Positions 14,295 through 22,710 of a stretch of DNA of 64,000 nt are shown piece by piece. The notes below the pieces were generated by a model, which ran no database searches, was not told the origin of the DNA, and worked only from the letters and a program-made list of their open reading frames with translations. The stretch is taken from positions 32,798-96,797 of the IMG/VR virus record IMGVR_UViG_3300034066_001346; one strand, 5' to 3'. Both the position numbers and the translations under genes were made by a program. Numbering within the stretch: position 1 is the first letter of the stretch; every line of letters starts with the position of its first letter. The stretch comes from a virus.

Positions 14295-15421
14295 TTTTTT
14301 GACCTTTCAATAAAAGATTCGGCTATGTGTCTATGCTTGTGCACACCCCAGTGTCCTTCCCATTCAGATATTTCTACATCTTTTCCCCAATAAAAATACT
14401 CAGGGTATTTTTCTTTTAAATCTAGGTGGCAGATGTCTTCTGAATCAGAAAAAACTTTTGAGTGATTGTAGCTATCATTTGAATCTGAAAAAACATTATA
14501 CGGAACATATCTTTCGGAAACCCTAGATCCACCAGGATTCTCAACAGTTTGGGTATCAGCTTCAAATATTTTTGCTGCCCAGCTTTCAACATCTAGCTCA
14601 ACAAAAGAGTCGTACTTTAAAAAATCTTTTTGTATTTTTAAAATAGTTTTGTATACTTTTGGTTCCCATACTGACCATAAAAATTTTATACCTAAGTCTT
14701 TGCAGTACTGCTCTAGTATTAATATTTTTTTTATAGAATTAAATATAGAAAGCTCTATTCCTAAAACATCATTAATTTGGTAAGGCTTTCTAGAGTATGA
14801 TGGCTTTAAATCAATATCCTGATTCTTAGAAAAATGTGCATCAACAATAAATATCTGTCCATCAGTAGGCATTCCAAAGTAACTGAACTCGCTAACATTT
14901 ATATTTGGATTAATTGGGAATCGCATTCTTGTAAAATCGGGGAATAGGCAAAATATAAACTTTGGCTTCTTATACAATTTTAGATAAGAAAAAACAGAAT
15001 CTACAATCCAGTCTGAGCTTACGCCTGGCTTTCCTAAATTAGCATATGAGAGACCTAACTCATTTGCCAAAGATACGCCCCATATACATTCTTCTGGTAC
15101 GCCTAAGCCAAATGTGTAGGAGCACCCAGCTAATAATAAATCTGCATCATTAAATTCTGGAGAACGAAAATCTAAAGAATTATAAGAGTACTCTGTAAAC
15201 CTATCCATGACTAATTCTTTTCCTTTATAAGGCCTTGTAAAACCCTGCTTCTTTAAATTAGATCTTTTTTCAATAGACATTCCAGTTTTATTTAAATCCT
15301 CAATATTGTTATAAAAAATATCACGGATTGTTTCTTCAGATATTTTATAGTTTTTATTTTTCTTTTCTGGATAAAGAATAGCGTCATAAAAGTCATTACC
15401 GCCACTGCTTTTATTAAGCAT
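14288..15421 (-). CDS. SGNH-like protein with GCS in place of GDS
   Basis: 377 residues, paralogue of the 11798-12763 product. Block I reads LLAGCSYTFGLG: Ser is kept but the usual Asp is Cys. NLGKPGVSS, CLFPDFTRM, LEQYCKDLGI and EGHWGVHKHRHIAESF match the paralogue. It has an extra N-terminal stretch of about 50 residues and an Asp/Ser-rich loop (VFSDSNDSYNHS) before the last block. It may be a catalytically altered partner, or Cys may be tolerated. It lies between a small zinc protein and the carbamoyltransferase, overlapping both. Confidence 0.65.
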   Translation of the reverse strand: MLNKSSGGNDFYDAILYPEKKNKNYKISEETIRDIFYNNIEDLNKTGMSIEKRSNLKKQGFTRPYKGKELVMDRFTEYSYNSLDFRSPEFNDADLLLAGCSYTFGLGVPEECIWGVSLANELGLSYANLGKPGVSSDWIVDSVFSYLKLYKKPKFIFCLFPDFTRMRFPINPNINVSEFSYFGMPTDGQIFIVDAHFSKNQDIDLKPSYSRKPYQINDVLGIELSIFNSIKKILILEQYCKDLGIKFLWSVWEPKVYKTILKIQKDFLKYDSFVELDVESWAAKIFEADTQTVENPGGSRVSERYVPYNVFSDSNDSYNHSKVFSDSEDICHLDLKEKYPEYFYWGKDVEISEWEGHWGVHKHRHIAESFIERSKKL

Positions 15422-15647
15422 TACTTATTGTTCTTTCTACAATTTGCTGAACATATTCTGAAAAATGCTTTCTTATGTTACCAGAAGGTCTACTTCCTAA
15501 AGAAATCCATATTCTTTTATACTCCATTATATTTGCAAACGTGGTGGGACAAACCACAATATCGTGGTACTCTTTAAGCACAGTTGGCAGAGGCACGTGC
15601 TTGCCGCAACACTTGCATTCTTTAGCTTTTTCTTGGTACGTACTCAT
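15414..15647 (-). CDS. Small zinc-binding protein
   Basis: 77 residues with ECKCCGKHVPLP near the start and a fourth Cys in IVVCPTTF, suggesting one zinc site. The C-terminal half is basic and helical. It overlaps the terminase large-subunit gene by four bases upstream and the SGNH gene by eight bases downstream. Function unknown; position suggests a link to packaging or to the following cassette. Confidence 0.6.
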   Translation of the reverse strand: MSTYQEKAKECKCCGKHVPLPTVLKEYHDIVVCPTTFANIMEYKRIWISLGSRPSGNIRKHFSEYVQQIVERTISNA

Positions 15648-17440
15648 ATTATTAACATCCTATCCATTGATTCTTTTAATTCTTGTGGCATTCGTGGTGC
15701 CCTTATCATATTTTGAGCATACTCTATCTCTTCACTATCTCGATCATTTAGCATTGAGCTATAAGTATGAATATCTATTTCTTGATTATTTTCAAATCTT
15801 GTTCTGCTTATTGCATTGTATATTGATCCACATACAGCATCAGCTAAGTCTTTTGACCCTTTTCTTGGGTGATCAACTCTATCACGCATAATCTTTAGCT
15901 GAAGTAATTCATCTATTAAAAGAGGAATTCTGGGGCCAAGAAGTCTTTCTTCTAGTACTATCATAGCCATATCGTCGTAGTGTTTTTTTGCGACAGACAA
16001 AATTTCAGTGTTAATTCCATACTGCTTTAGCTGTTGCATCATGTCGTGAGAGTTCCATCGGTCAAATGTACAAACACGTATCTTAAATCCCATAGTTCTT
16101 AATGCTAAAATATAATCTTTAACCTCAGTAAAGTCTACAGACTTATCTGCTGTTGGAGTCCAATACCTTACTGCATCCACCTCAACTATTGGTGCTGGCT
16201 GAGAATATTCATTTGTTATTTTTATGTTAACCCATTTTTGCACATGAGCCAAAGACACTGCACAGTGGTCATGCTTTTGTGCTAAGTCGACATGTATAAA
16301 ATATTCTTTATCTGGGTCTGGTGCAAACCAGTTTTCAAATCTACCAAAGCCGTCTATGGCAATTGCAGTATTTCTAAATGCCGATTCTATTTTTTCTCTT
16401 GACTTAAAGAATGCATCTATTGCTTCTGCTGGCATGCAAGCAAATCTTCCTAGTGCATCAGATGGATTCTTATAGAATGCAACCTTAAAGTCTTCTATTT
16501 TTCTAACTGGATTAACATCCCATGTTGGTCTTTTAAGAGCATACATCTTTGGATACTTATAAGATATTATATGATCTTCTTCCCACTCTACGTCGAACTC
16601 ATTCCCAGCTGTTCCATCTGGAAGATCGTCGTCTAATTTAAAATGATGTGTTCTAACAACAACTTCTTTTTCAGCAACTACGTCGTCATATCTTTGCTGA
16701 ATATAATCATTTTTATAACGTGGAAATGAAAGTAGAATTACTTTGCCAAAGTCTGGGAATCTTGAGTCTACTGATGCCCTGTACATATCATAGATTGCTG
16801 ATCCAGTCTTTGCTTGCTCGTGACCAGTTGTATTTTCTATAGCAAAGCCAGAAATTTCATCAAGAATAATTACAATAACATTGTATCCTTCCCATGCCTC
16901 TCTTTCAGAGTGACCTGAGTGTACTGTGATAGCTTTATCAAACTTAATTTCAGAAGCCTTTGGGTCGTACTTTCCTGTAAACCATGGCGACTTATCTATT
17001 CGTGTTTTAAAACCTTTAAAGAAAACATTATTTGCCTGCTGAGAGTTAATTGCAATATTAATAATATCAATTGAGTCTCCAGGAGGCTTTCCATAATAAG
17101 TTGCTGGATCTTTTAGACACAATAGTAAATATACTATATAAGAAACTGCAATTGTGGAGCAGTAATCTTTTCCAGACCCCTTTCCTAATTGTGCAACGAC
17201 TTCATTAGCCGTTTGCTTAAACATTCTTTTGCCTTCTTGTTCGCCAAAAAGCTTAATGAGAGTTGACTCTTTATATATCTGGGAACTTTTTTCAATTAGA
17301 GTGTACTGATATTCAGAAAGTGGTGGTAGCCCTAAATAGTTTGGGCTCTGCACAAATGTTCTTAAATCGACTGGCTTTTCTTCAAACTCTTCGCCATCAA
17401 GTATGTCAATTAAATCATTAAAATCAAATTCCACTTGCAT
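15644..17440 (-). CDS. terL: Terminase large subunit
   Basis: 598 residues. ATPase domain: Walker A-like LGKGSGKDY (85-93), Walker B followed by catalytic acid in VIVIILDEIS (about 186-195), and a coupling region (VILLSFPRYKND). The RNase H-like nuclease domain starts around 365, with acidic residues in FIHVDLAQKHDHCA, CTFDRW and the C-terminal KGSKDLADAVCGSIYNA. It packages DNA into the prohead and cuts it. The gene follows the small subunit with a 17-base overlap. The fold is a full-length T4-gp17/HK97-type motor. No homing insertion or intein is seen. Confidence 0.93.
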   Translation of the reverse strand: MQVEFDFNDLIDILDGEEFEEKPVDLRTFVQSPNYLGLPPLSEYQYTLIEKSSQIYKESTLIKLFGEQEGKRMFKQTANEVVAQLGKGSGKDYCSTIAVSYIVYLLLCLKDPATYYGKPPGDSIDIINIAINSQQANNVFFKGFKTRIDKSPWFTGKYDPKASEIKFDKAITVHSGHSEREAWEGYNVIVIILDEISGFAIENTTGHEQAKTGSAIYDMYRASVDSRFPDFGKVILLSFPRYKNDYIQQRYDDVVAEKEVVVRTHHFKLDDDLPDGTAGNEFDVEWEEDHIISYKYPKMYALKRPTWDVNPVRKIEDFKVAFYKNPSDALGRFACMPAEAIDAFFKSREKIESAFRNTAIAIDGFGRFENWFAPDPDKEYFIHVDLAQKHDHCAVSLAHVQKWVNIKITNEYSQPAPIVEVDAVRYWTPTADKSVDFTEVKDYILALRTMGFKIRVCTFDRWNSHDMMQQLKQYGINTEILSVAKKHYDDMAMIVLEERLLGPRIPLLIDELLQLKIMRDRVDHPRKGSKDLADAVCGSIYNAISRTRFENNQEIDIHTYSSMLNDRDSEEIEYAQNMIRAPRMPQELKESMDRMLII

Positions 17441-17960
17441 CCTCTATGACTACTGCTTCAACTATTCCAGTAATTTGAGACAATCTTTTTGCAACATCCA
17501 TCTTACATTTAGGGCAAGTAGAGGTAACCTCTTTTAATATCTTTACCAAAACCTCTTGCTTACGTTCTGCTTCTGCAATTTGTGAAGCCAATTCATTATT
17601 TTCAAGTACGCCGACATCTTGAAGCATGCCTATTCTTTTGCCCTCAATGTCCGCTATAAGCTTTAATGCGCCAGCCTTAACATTTAGTTGACCAGACTGG
17701 TCTGCGTCCTCTACGGTCTTCCAGGCCTCTTTAATGAGCATTGCATAGTGTTGGTCGGCACCTGAGATGGCTTCCTTAGCACGGTCTCTAAGGCTGCTAT
17801 CATTATGAACAACGCTCTTCCACTCATCAATAAACTCAACAACCTCTTTACGAGAAAATCCAGTTATAGAAGCAATCTGGGTAGCACTATTACCCTTTAG
17901 CAGTTCTTCAACCACCTTGTTCATTCTATCAAAATGTTGTGCGAGTTCTATTTCAGCCAT
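17424..17960 (-). CDS. terS: Probable terminase small subunit
   Basis: 178 residues. The N-terminal helix-turn-helix (NSATQIASITGFSRKEVVEFIDEW, about residues 20-46) would bind the packaging site. A helical oligomerisation region follows (about 60-150, GALKLIADIEGKRIG), and a CPKC pair sits near the end. Size, order and overlap with terL support the call; small subunits are poorly conserved. The ATG lies six bases after TATAAT and there is no ribosome site, so the terminase message is probably leaderless. Confidence 0.75.
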   Translation of the reverse strand: MAEIELAQHFDRMNKVVEELLKGNSATQIASITGFSRKEVVEFIDEWKSVVHNDSSLRDRAKEAISGADQHYAMLIKEAWKTVEDADQSGQLNVKAGALKLIADIEGKRIGMLQDVGVLENNELASQIAEAERKQEVLVKILKEVTSTCPKCKMDVAKRLSQITGIVEAVVIEDASGI

Positions 17961-17966
17961 AGTTTA

Positions 17967-17995
17967 ATTATACTTCTAGTTGACTGAAATAGCAA
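17967..17995 (-). promoter_or_regulatory. Promoter of the terminase genes, leaderless geometry
   Basis: TTGCTA (17995-17990), 17-base spacer, TATAAT (17972-17967), six bases, then the ATG at 17960. It overlaps the 3' end of the upstream gene. Confidence 0.65.
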
Positions 17996-18320
17996 GTTTC
18001 TTAGCAATTTTAAGTAAGATTAAATAACCAATCATATCGTCAATATCATTATCTCCTGCAAATCCTGAGCCATTCTTGATCCTATTAATCTTGTCATCAA
18101 TTCTGATCTTAATCTGCTCCTGATTATCTGCTTGAGAAAATATACGAATAGGACTTAATGCTGAGTCTCCATAAGATATATTCTTTTTAATTAGCATCTC
18201 TGCAATATCAAGACATTCTCTAATTATTTTATGTCCAGAAGGTGCATCAGTTGCAATTAATTGCAAATCTGTTACCCAAGACTGATAGCTATCTTTATTA
18301 GGATAATCTGTTCCCGCCAT
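17976..18320 (-). CDS. Nmad1-like (DUF1599-type) nucleotide-modification-associated protein
   Basis: 114 residues, helical. LIKKNISYGDSALSPI, then RIDDKINRIKNG and DDMIGYLILLKIAKK match the pattern of nucleotide modification associated domain 1 proteins (K-x-x-x-YGDsa, R-DDK--R, D-x-x-GY). These are found in phages next to base-modification genes and resemble the all-alpha NTP pyrophosphatases. It may control a modified dNTP pool. The gene is immediately downstream of a nucleotidyltransferase gene. Assignment is by motif. Confidence 0.65.
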   Translation of the reverse strand: MAGTDYPNKDSYQSWVTDLQLIATDAPSGHKIIRECLDIAEMLIKKNISYGDSALSPIRIFSQADNQEQIKIRIDDKINRIKNGSGFAGDNDIDDMIGYLILLKIAKKLAISVN

Positions 18321-18982
18321 TATTCCATCTCCTTATATAATTGTTTAAGACCTTTTAGTGTTCCTATATCCATATACTTTCCGCCTGGCTTTACAGCCCT
18401 AATATCTAGACTCATATCAATCCATTCTTGTATTTGTTTTCCTGGATGCTCTAATTCTGGATCTATGTATCTTATCAAATTTTTGCGGAATAGCATAGTT
18501 CCCCACATGTTTGAATAGTCGCAATTATTTGTTTTATCCATAGAAGAAATAACTTTATCCCCAGATAATAACACTTGACCAACTCGACCCTTTAATTCTT
18601 CACTACATTCCCATACCCCTAAGACAAGGTCCCCAGAAACCTTATTCATTTCTTTATAAATATTATTTTGTGTTCCATGAATATATGTGTCTGGCATTCC
18701 AACTAGAACAGTATCATTATAATCACCAACCATAAACTTTACAGCATCTGACATAGTCGATGGCTCACGAACGATTAACTTAATATTCATATCCATATTC
18801 TGAATAATTGGAACCCATTCAGCTCTTGTTGAAACTCTAACCTCGTCACAAACTTCTAGCATTTGCTCAACGTGCCATTGTAAAAGAGATCTTTCATCTG
18901 AAATAGGCAGGCAAAACTTAGGTATACCGCCTACACGTGAAGCTTTTCCTGATGCAGGTAAAATTCCTATTGTTGACATCAT
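18320..18982 (-). CDS. Sugar-nucleotide-type nucleotidyltransferase (GT-A fold)
   Basis: 220 residues from the ATG at 18982, which overlaps the upstream stop in an ATGATG junction. IGILPASGKASRVGGIPKF is the N-terminal nucleotide-binding signature of RmlA/GlmU-type enzymes with the R-K pair, and VGMPDTYI provides the metal-binding Asp. GVWECSEELKGRVGQV and DYSNMWGTMLF follow as in sugar-1-phosphate nucleotidylyltransferases. It joins a sugar phosphate to an NTP, giving an activated sugar for the adjacent glycosyltransferase. The substrate is not readable. Confidence 0.85.
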   Translation of the reverse strand: MMSTIGILPASGKASRVGGIPKFCLPISDERSLLQWHVEQMLEVCDEVRVSTRAEWVPIIQNMDMNIKLIVREPSTMSDAVKFMVGDYNDTVLVGMPDTYIHGTQNNIYKEMNKVSGDLVLGVWECSEELKGRVGQVLLSGDKVISSMDKTNNCDYSNMWGTMLFRKNLIRYIDPELEHPGKQIQEWIDMSLDIRAVKPGGKYMDIGTLKGLKQLYKEME

Positions 18983-19737
18983 TTCTCCCACTCATGAGGA
19001 TTGAATCCATTGGGATATGACTCATTAACCATTGGATCCTTTTTCCATGCAATCCATCCAGCTTCTCTATCATCGCCCCAATACAAATGAACTACATCTC
19101 TATCTAGTAAACGCCTTGCTTCTTCGCCATTTAATATCTTTACGTTATTATTTTTTAACCAGTCCATCTCCATAAGCTCTGGCGCCCAATCATTTAAATG
19201 CTTTTGATAAGGCTCAACACCAAGCTCTTTATATATAGCGTCAGTGAACATTTGAACATCTGTGTAATAATGAACCATATGATTATGTTTGATAATACCG
19301 CTTGCACATCTTTCAACGCATAGATCAATTGCTGCCTTCATTATTGGGCTACCAGCCTTTGCAGCAATCACTTGCGTGGCAAGCCATGGGGTGTCCCTCT
19401 CTATATCCAAAAGAACATCATTTTCTTCTCTTAGCCAATCTGAAATTGGTGACTTACAGTGTGTATCCATATCTGCATATACTCCACCATTAATATAAAG
19501 AATTGCAAATCTCCATAGGCCAGCCTTCATGACACCTAAAGGTAAATTGATATAAGTGTTATATACTTCTTCAGAAAAGTTTTCTTTAAAAAAGGATTCT
19601 CTATCTGGTCCACTCATATATCCGTGTTGCCAATCTGGATTATTATGCTTCCAGGTATTTATGCTTTCTTTAGCATACTGTGGTAAATCTTCGTATGATG
19701 TTTCATACGTCTGCCAAATAGTCTTTTCGATACTCAT
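18979..19737 (-). CDS. GT32-type glycosyltransferase with DXD motif
   Basis: 252 residues. EKTIWQTYE at the start, WRFAILYINGGVYADMDTHC in the middle with the D-x-D metal and nucleotide-sugar site (ADMDT), and VHLYWGDD near the end match the Och1/capsular glycosyltransferase family. It transfers a sugar from a nucleotide-sugar donor. Acceptors could be modified DNA bases, a virion protein or a wall glycan. It is translationally coupled (ATGA-type overlaps) with the HTH gene before it and the nucleotidyltransferase after it. Confidence 0.87.
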   Translation of the reverse strand: MSIEKTIWQTYETSYEDLPQYAKESINTWKHNNPDWQHGYMSGPDRESFFKENFSEEVYNTYINLPLGVMKAGLWRFAILYINGGVYADMDTHCKSPISDWLREENDVLLDIERDTPWLATQVIAAKAGSPIMKAAIDLCVERCASGIIKHNHMVHYYTDVQMFTDAIYKELGVEPYQKHLNDWAPELMEMDWLKNNNVKILNGEEARRLLDRDVVHLYWGDDREAGWIAWKKDPMVNESYPNGFNPHEWEK

Positions 19738-19880
19738 CTTTTTTTAATTAGCCCAAACTGTTCTAGGTATCTCTGAATAGTCATTGCAGAGACTTGACAC
19801 TCTTTACCTATTTCTGTAACTGTTTTCTTTTGAACTACATATCTTCTATACAGCCACTCCTTGCTTTGATACATTTTCAT
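19734..19880 (-). CDS. Small helix-turn-helix protein
   Basis: 48 residues. WLYRRYVVQKKTVTEIGKEC followed by VSAMTIQRYLEQFGL is a compact helix-turn-helix, likely DNA-binding. The ATG overlaps the RuvC-like gene's stop (ATGA), and its stop overlaps the glycosyltransferase start. It could regulate the operon or be a DNA-binding accessory to the resolvase. Confidence 0.75.
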   Translation of the reverse strand: MKMYQSKEWLYRRYVVQKKTVTEIGKECQVSAMTIQRYLEQFGLIKKR

Positions 19881-20446
19881 CGTTCTGTTAACACCTTATT
19901 TGCGTAGTGAGCAATTCCAAATGAATCTGCCACATCAAAATCATCTAAATTTAAATTATACTTATCATTAAAATAATCTACAGTTCTTTGCTTTCTCATA
20001 TTTCTTATTTGATTCTTATACCATGAGTCAGCATATCCTGGACTCTTTAATCTTATCGCTGCCTTTTCTTCTTTTGTAGGGTTTTTATTCCCAATATACG
20101 CCTGCCAAGACGTCGGAGAAATAGTAATAACACTAGCACCCGTAGACATAAGTTCAGCAATGACAACGCCATATACATACGACAATTTTATCACAGCATC
20201 TGGTGATCTGACAAGGATGGCTCCTTCTACAACAATGTAATCAGACTTTAATTCATCTAACATCATAGCCATTTTTCTTTTAGCATCATATATCTTTTCA
20301 TATATATCAATTCCTTCAAGGTTAACCTTACCCCATTTAAGAGGAACATCATTTTCCATTAAACAAAATGCTATGGAATTAGTTGATGCATCTATGCCTA
20401 AAACTCTATTTGCTTGGGTCTTCTTTAAACTAGCTAATGTCATCAA
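19877..20446 (-). CDS. RuvC-like Holliday-junction resolvase
   Basis: 189 residues. RVLGIDASTNSIAF carries the first catalytic Asp of the RNase H-like fold, YIVVEGAILV the Glu, and DDFDVADSFGIAHYA the final Asp pair. This matches RuvC-type junction resolvases, which cut four-way junctions to debranch DNA before packaging. It lies with the recombination genes (Cas4-like nuclease, RecA) and overlaps the zinc-finger gene by 17 bases. An alternative start one residue in (second Met) is possible. Confidence 0.85.
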   Translation of the reverse strand: MMTLASLKKTQANRVLGIDASTNSIAFCLMENDVPLKWGKVNLEGIDIYEKIYDAKRKMAMMLDELKSDYIVVEGAILVRSPDAVIKLSYVYGVVIAELMSTGASVITISPTSWQAYIGNKNPTKEEKAAIRLKSPGYADSWYKNQIRNMRKQRTVDYFNDKYNLNLDDFDVADSFGIAHYANKVLTER

Positions 20447-20705
20447 TCATTCCTAGCAATCTGGATCTTGATGAATCACTATTCTTTTTTTCACAACCAG
20501 AGCAAACAGAGCCTTGATTATATCTACTTAGTCTAACTCCGCATTTGCAAGCTCGATAAGCGCCATTTCGTATAGACTTTTTTTCATAATACTTCTCCAT
20601 TATTCTTCTATTTGTTGCAATTCTGCAACATTCATCTGTGCAGTATTTTTGGTTGTGTGTCTTTGCTTCAAATTCTTTTGAGCATTCTTTATTATGACAT
20701 ATCAT
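20430..20705 (-). CDS. Double zinc-finger protein
   Basis: 91 residues. The first site is CHNKEC with YCTDEC after KTHNQK, a treble-clef pattern; the second is CKCG with CSGC. The middle is basic (NRRIMEKYYEKKSIRNG), so nucleic-acid binding is likely. It lies between nuclease and resolvase genes and may target either. Function otherwise unknown. Confidence 0.7.
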   Translation of the reverse strand: MICHNKECSKEFEAKTHNQKYCTDECCRIATNRRIMEKYYEKKSIRNGAYRACKCGVRLSRYNQGSVCSGCEKKNSDSSRSRLLGMIDDIS

Positions 20706-21493
20706 AAAGAAGGAACCTTAAATAATTCAATCTGAACTTCACCAACTGGGGTTTCTTTGCTATAGCATTCCTTTTTAATTGGGCAGTATGTGCATGGCAT
20801 TTTAGATTTAGTTGATCCTGCTGGTCGCATTGGTAGACCGCCATCTTGAAAGTTATCCCACACTTCCTGCATCCATAAAAATGTATCTTCAATTATCTTT
20901 TTGTTTTTATCATTCATAGAGATTGGTATTACAAGTATCTCCTGGGTGTTTTTATTCTCATAAAGAAAAAATCCTTCTTTCGCATTCTTAAGCTTCATGT
21001 ATGTCAGAAGTTGTAGTATGTGATTTGCAGATGGTTTCATCTCGGCCTGTCTTGTATCCCAGACTTCTTGCTTTGCCGTTTTAATTTCGCCTATTACCGT
21101 CTCACCATCATACTCCATAATTAAATCTATAAATCCACGAATTGGCGGATACTCGTTAATTATTTCTTCTTCTTCTGCCCTGAATTCTGGCATAGTGGCA
21201 ATTAGCTTTTGCAATCTTTCATGAGCCTGTGTTCCTTGTGACATATTTGCAACAGCAACTGCATCATTATTATCAATGAACATAGCACCACTAAAAGCCA
21301 TATACCAATATCTTGGGCATGTTCCGTGTCCGTATCCCAATGAGCTTGGACTAAACGACTTCTTTGTCATGTCGCCATCTGCACGCTTTGTATTTCTGTA
21401 AGACTCATCAAGTAGCTCGGCAAATCTTTCTGGATCAAAATACTTTCCAGTATGCTTCTTAAACTTAAGGTTCTTTACTATATCTCTACCCAT
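20702..21493 (-). CDS. Cas4/RecB-like PD-(D/E)XK nuclease with Fe-S cysteines
   Basis: 263 residues. The core reads GTQAHERL (His), then RGFIDLIMEYDG (Asp) and VIGEIKTAK (Glu-X-Lys), the catalytic triad of RecB-type exonucleases. One Cys near residue 60 (GTCPRYWY) and three near the C-terminus (CTYCPIKKEC) match the 4Fe-4S cluster of Cas4 and AddB. No CRISPR array or cas1/cas2 is present. It probably makes single-stranded ends for the RecA-like recombinase encoded downstream in coordinate order. Confidence 0.85.
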   Translation of the reverse strand: MGRDIVKNLKFKKHTGKYFDPERFAELLDESYRNTKRADGDMTKKSFSPSSLGYGHGTCPRYWYMAFSGAMFIDNNDAVAVANMSQGTQAHERLQKLIATMPEFRAEEEEIINEYPPIRGFIDLIMEYDGETVIGEIKTAKQEVWDTRQAEMKPSANHILQLLTYMKLKNAKEGFFLYENKNTQEILVIPISMNDKNKKIIEDTFLWMQEVWDNFQDGGLPMRPAGSTKSKMPCTYCPIKKECYSKETPVGEVQIELFKVPSL

Positions 21494-21831
21494 TATGAGT
21501 TATACCTAACAACATACTTAAGTGCATCTACAAGTTTGTCTATGGACTCCTTTAGTGAATAATATACATTTTTCTTATTATTGTTTTCAGTGCCAGCTTT
21601 ATCTTTTGCAATTGTTGAATAGTATGAAGCCATCACAGCAAACTTAGTTGACATTGCTTGAAGCTCCATAATAAGCATTGGAGATTTTGCTGAAGGAACA
21701 TCTGGATTCATTAAAAGCTTTACAACAATAGCCAGAGCCTTGTCTAAGTGCTCATCCTTCATGAACTCATGAAGGTCATTAAACTCAGTTATATTGCTAA
21801 TAAGTTCTAATGTATTTTTATCTTCTGCCAT
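21493..21831 (-). CDS. Helical hypothetical protein
   Basis: 112 residues from the ATG at 21831, chosen because AAAGGA lies seven bases upstream; an in-frame TTG at 21858 would add nine residues. Predicted all-helical (LEQ-type segments, KALAIVVKLLMNPDVPSAKS, IMELQAMSTKFAVMASYY). Its stop abuts the Cas4-like start. No recognisable domain; a partner of the nuclease is possible. Confidence 0.6.
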   Translation of the reverse strand: MAEDKNTLELISNITEFNDLHEFMKDEHLDKALAIVVKLLMNPDVPSAKSPMLIMELQAMSTKFAVMASYYSTIAKDKAGTENNNKKNVYYSLKESIDKLVDALKYVVRYNS

Positions 21832-21898
21832 CTTTTGTTCCTTTGTTAATTTTATCAATAAAAAGTCCTATTGAGTAACCTAATGCTAATCTTATCAT
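21818..21898 (-). CDS. Possible 26-residue peptide
   Basis: ATG at 21898 opens MIRLALGYSIGLFIDKINKG, ending in a basic tail and overlapping the next gene. One short hydrophobic helix. No clear ribosome site, so this may be chance; listed because it is the only open frame in the 90-base gap. Confidence 0.25.
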   Translation of the reverse strand: MIRLALGYSIGLFIDKINKGTKDGRR

Positions 21899-21921
21899 AA
21901 ACTTTAAAAAATAGATATAGT

Positions 21922-22710
21922 TTAAAATGTTAATCTCCATATGCCGTCACATTTAATACCGAAGGCCTGAACAGTTATTCTTTGATCTCCGTCTTCTATA
22001 TCTATTCCATGAGATATAGCATGAACAACTTTACTGTCCATGTGCAACATATCTCCAACAGAATACTCTACTAATTCTGGAGTATAGTTTGATACATGGT
22101 CTTCCATAAAACTTTTGTTGTAGTCTTTATTTTTAAACTCTATTTGCTTTATATAATCAGAATAAGAGTTGTTTGAGTAAATTCCTATATCTGGCTGGTC
22201 CCAAAGTATCATGCCAGCACCGCCAGCTGGCAGACTTATTGATAAAGTAAGAGAGATATAATTGCTATGATCAACCTCTGAATATCTTGATAAAGTATGT
22301 CTTATTCTGCCAAAAGAGTTGTCTATGTGGACATTTACATTTTCTTTAAATAAATTATTGACAGTAAATCCATCTTTACCTCCATATATAAAAAATCCAG
22401 GGATAGGCGAATCATCTAAAAATTGAGCAGCACCATAAATATCGCTAACTTTATTTATTATAGCATTGTAAAGAAAATCAAAATTTTTGCTAAGTAGGTT
22501 ATTATATAAAGCAACACTGGATAGGTACTCGTTGGATGGCGCCTCTCCGTTTTTAGGACCGTCTGCAAAAGCTGAAACTCCAAGGGTGTGCAGATTCTGT
22601 CCAGCAATAGTTCTTTCTATCCAGTATTCTTTTAGAGAGTTTACTGTGCTGGAAATACTTTTACACTCTTCTTTACTTAATATATTAACTTTTCCATACA
22701 GTGGATCCAT
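21922..22710 (-). CDS. 2-oxoglutarate/Fe(II)-dependent oxygenase-like protein
   Basis: 262 residues. The iron-binding triad is visible as His128-X-Asp130 (NVNVHIDNS) and His230 (DSKVVHAISHG), with Arg244 (DQRITVQAF) for the 2-oxoglutarate carboxylate. A conserved-looking SLPAGGAGMILW loop lies between. It would hydroxylate a substrate using O2 and 2-oxoglutarate. The gene sits end to end with a second oxygenase gene but shares little sequence with it. Substrates in phages include thymine-type bases and proteins; which applies is unknown. Confidence 0.75.
   Translation of the reverse strand: MDPLYGKVNILSKEECKSISSTVNSLKEYWIERTIAGQNLHTLGVSAFADGPKNGEAPSNEYLSSVALYNNLLSKNFDFLYNAIINKVSDIYGAAQFLDDSPIPGFFIYGGKDGFTVNNLFKENVNVHIDNSFGRIRHTLSRYSEVDHSNYISLTLSISLPAGGAGMILWDQPDIGIYSNNSYSDYIKQIEFKNKDYNKSFMEDHVSNYTPELVEYSVGDMLHMDSKVVHAISHGIDIEDGDQRITVQAFGIKCDGIWRLTF

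Noticed and set aside
20692-20892. Cys-containing 66-residue minus-strand frame
   Set aside because: It is entirely inside the Cas4-like nuclease gene in another frame.
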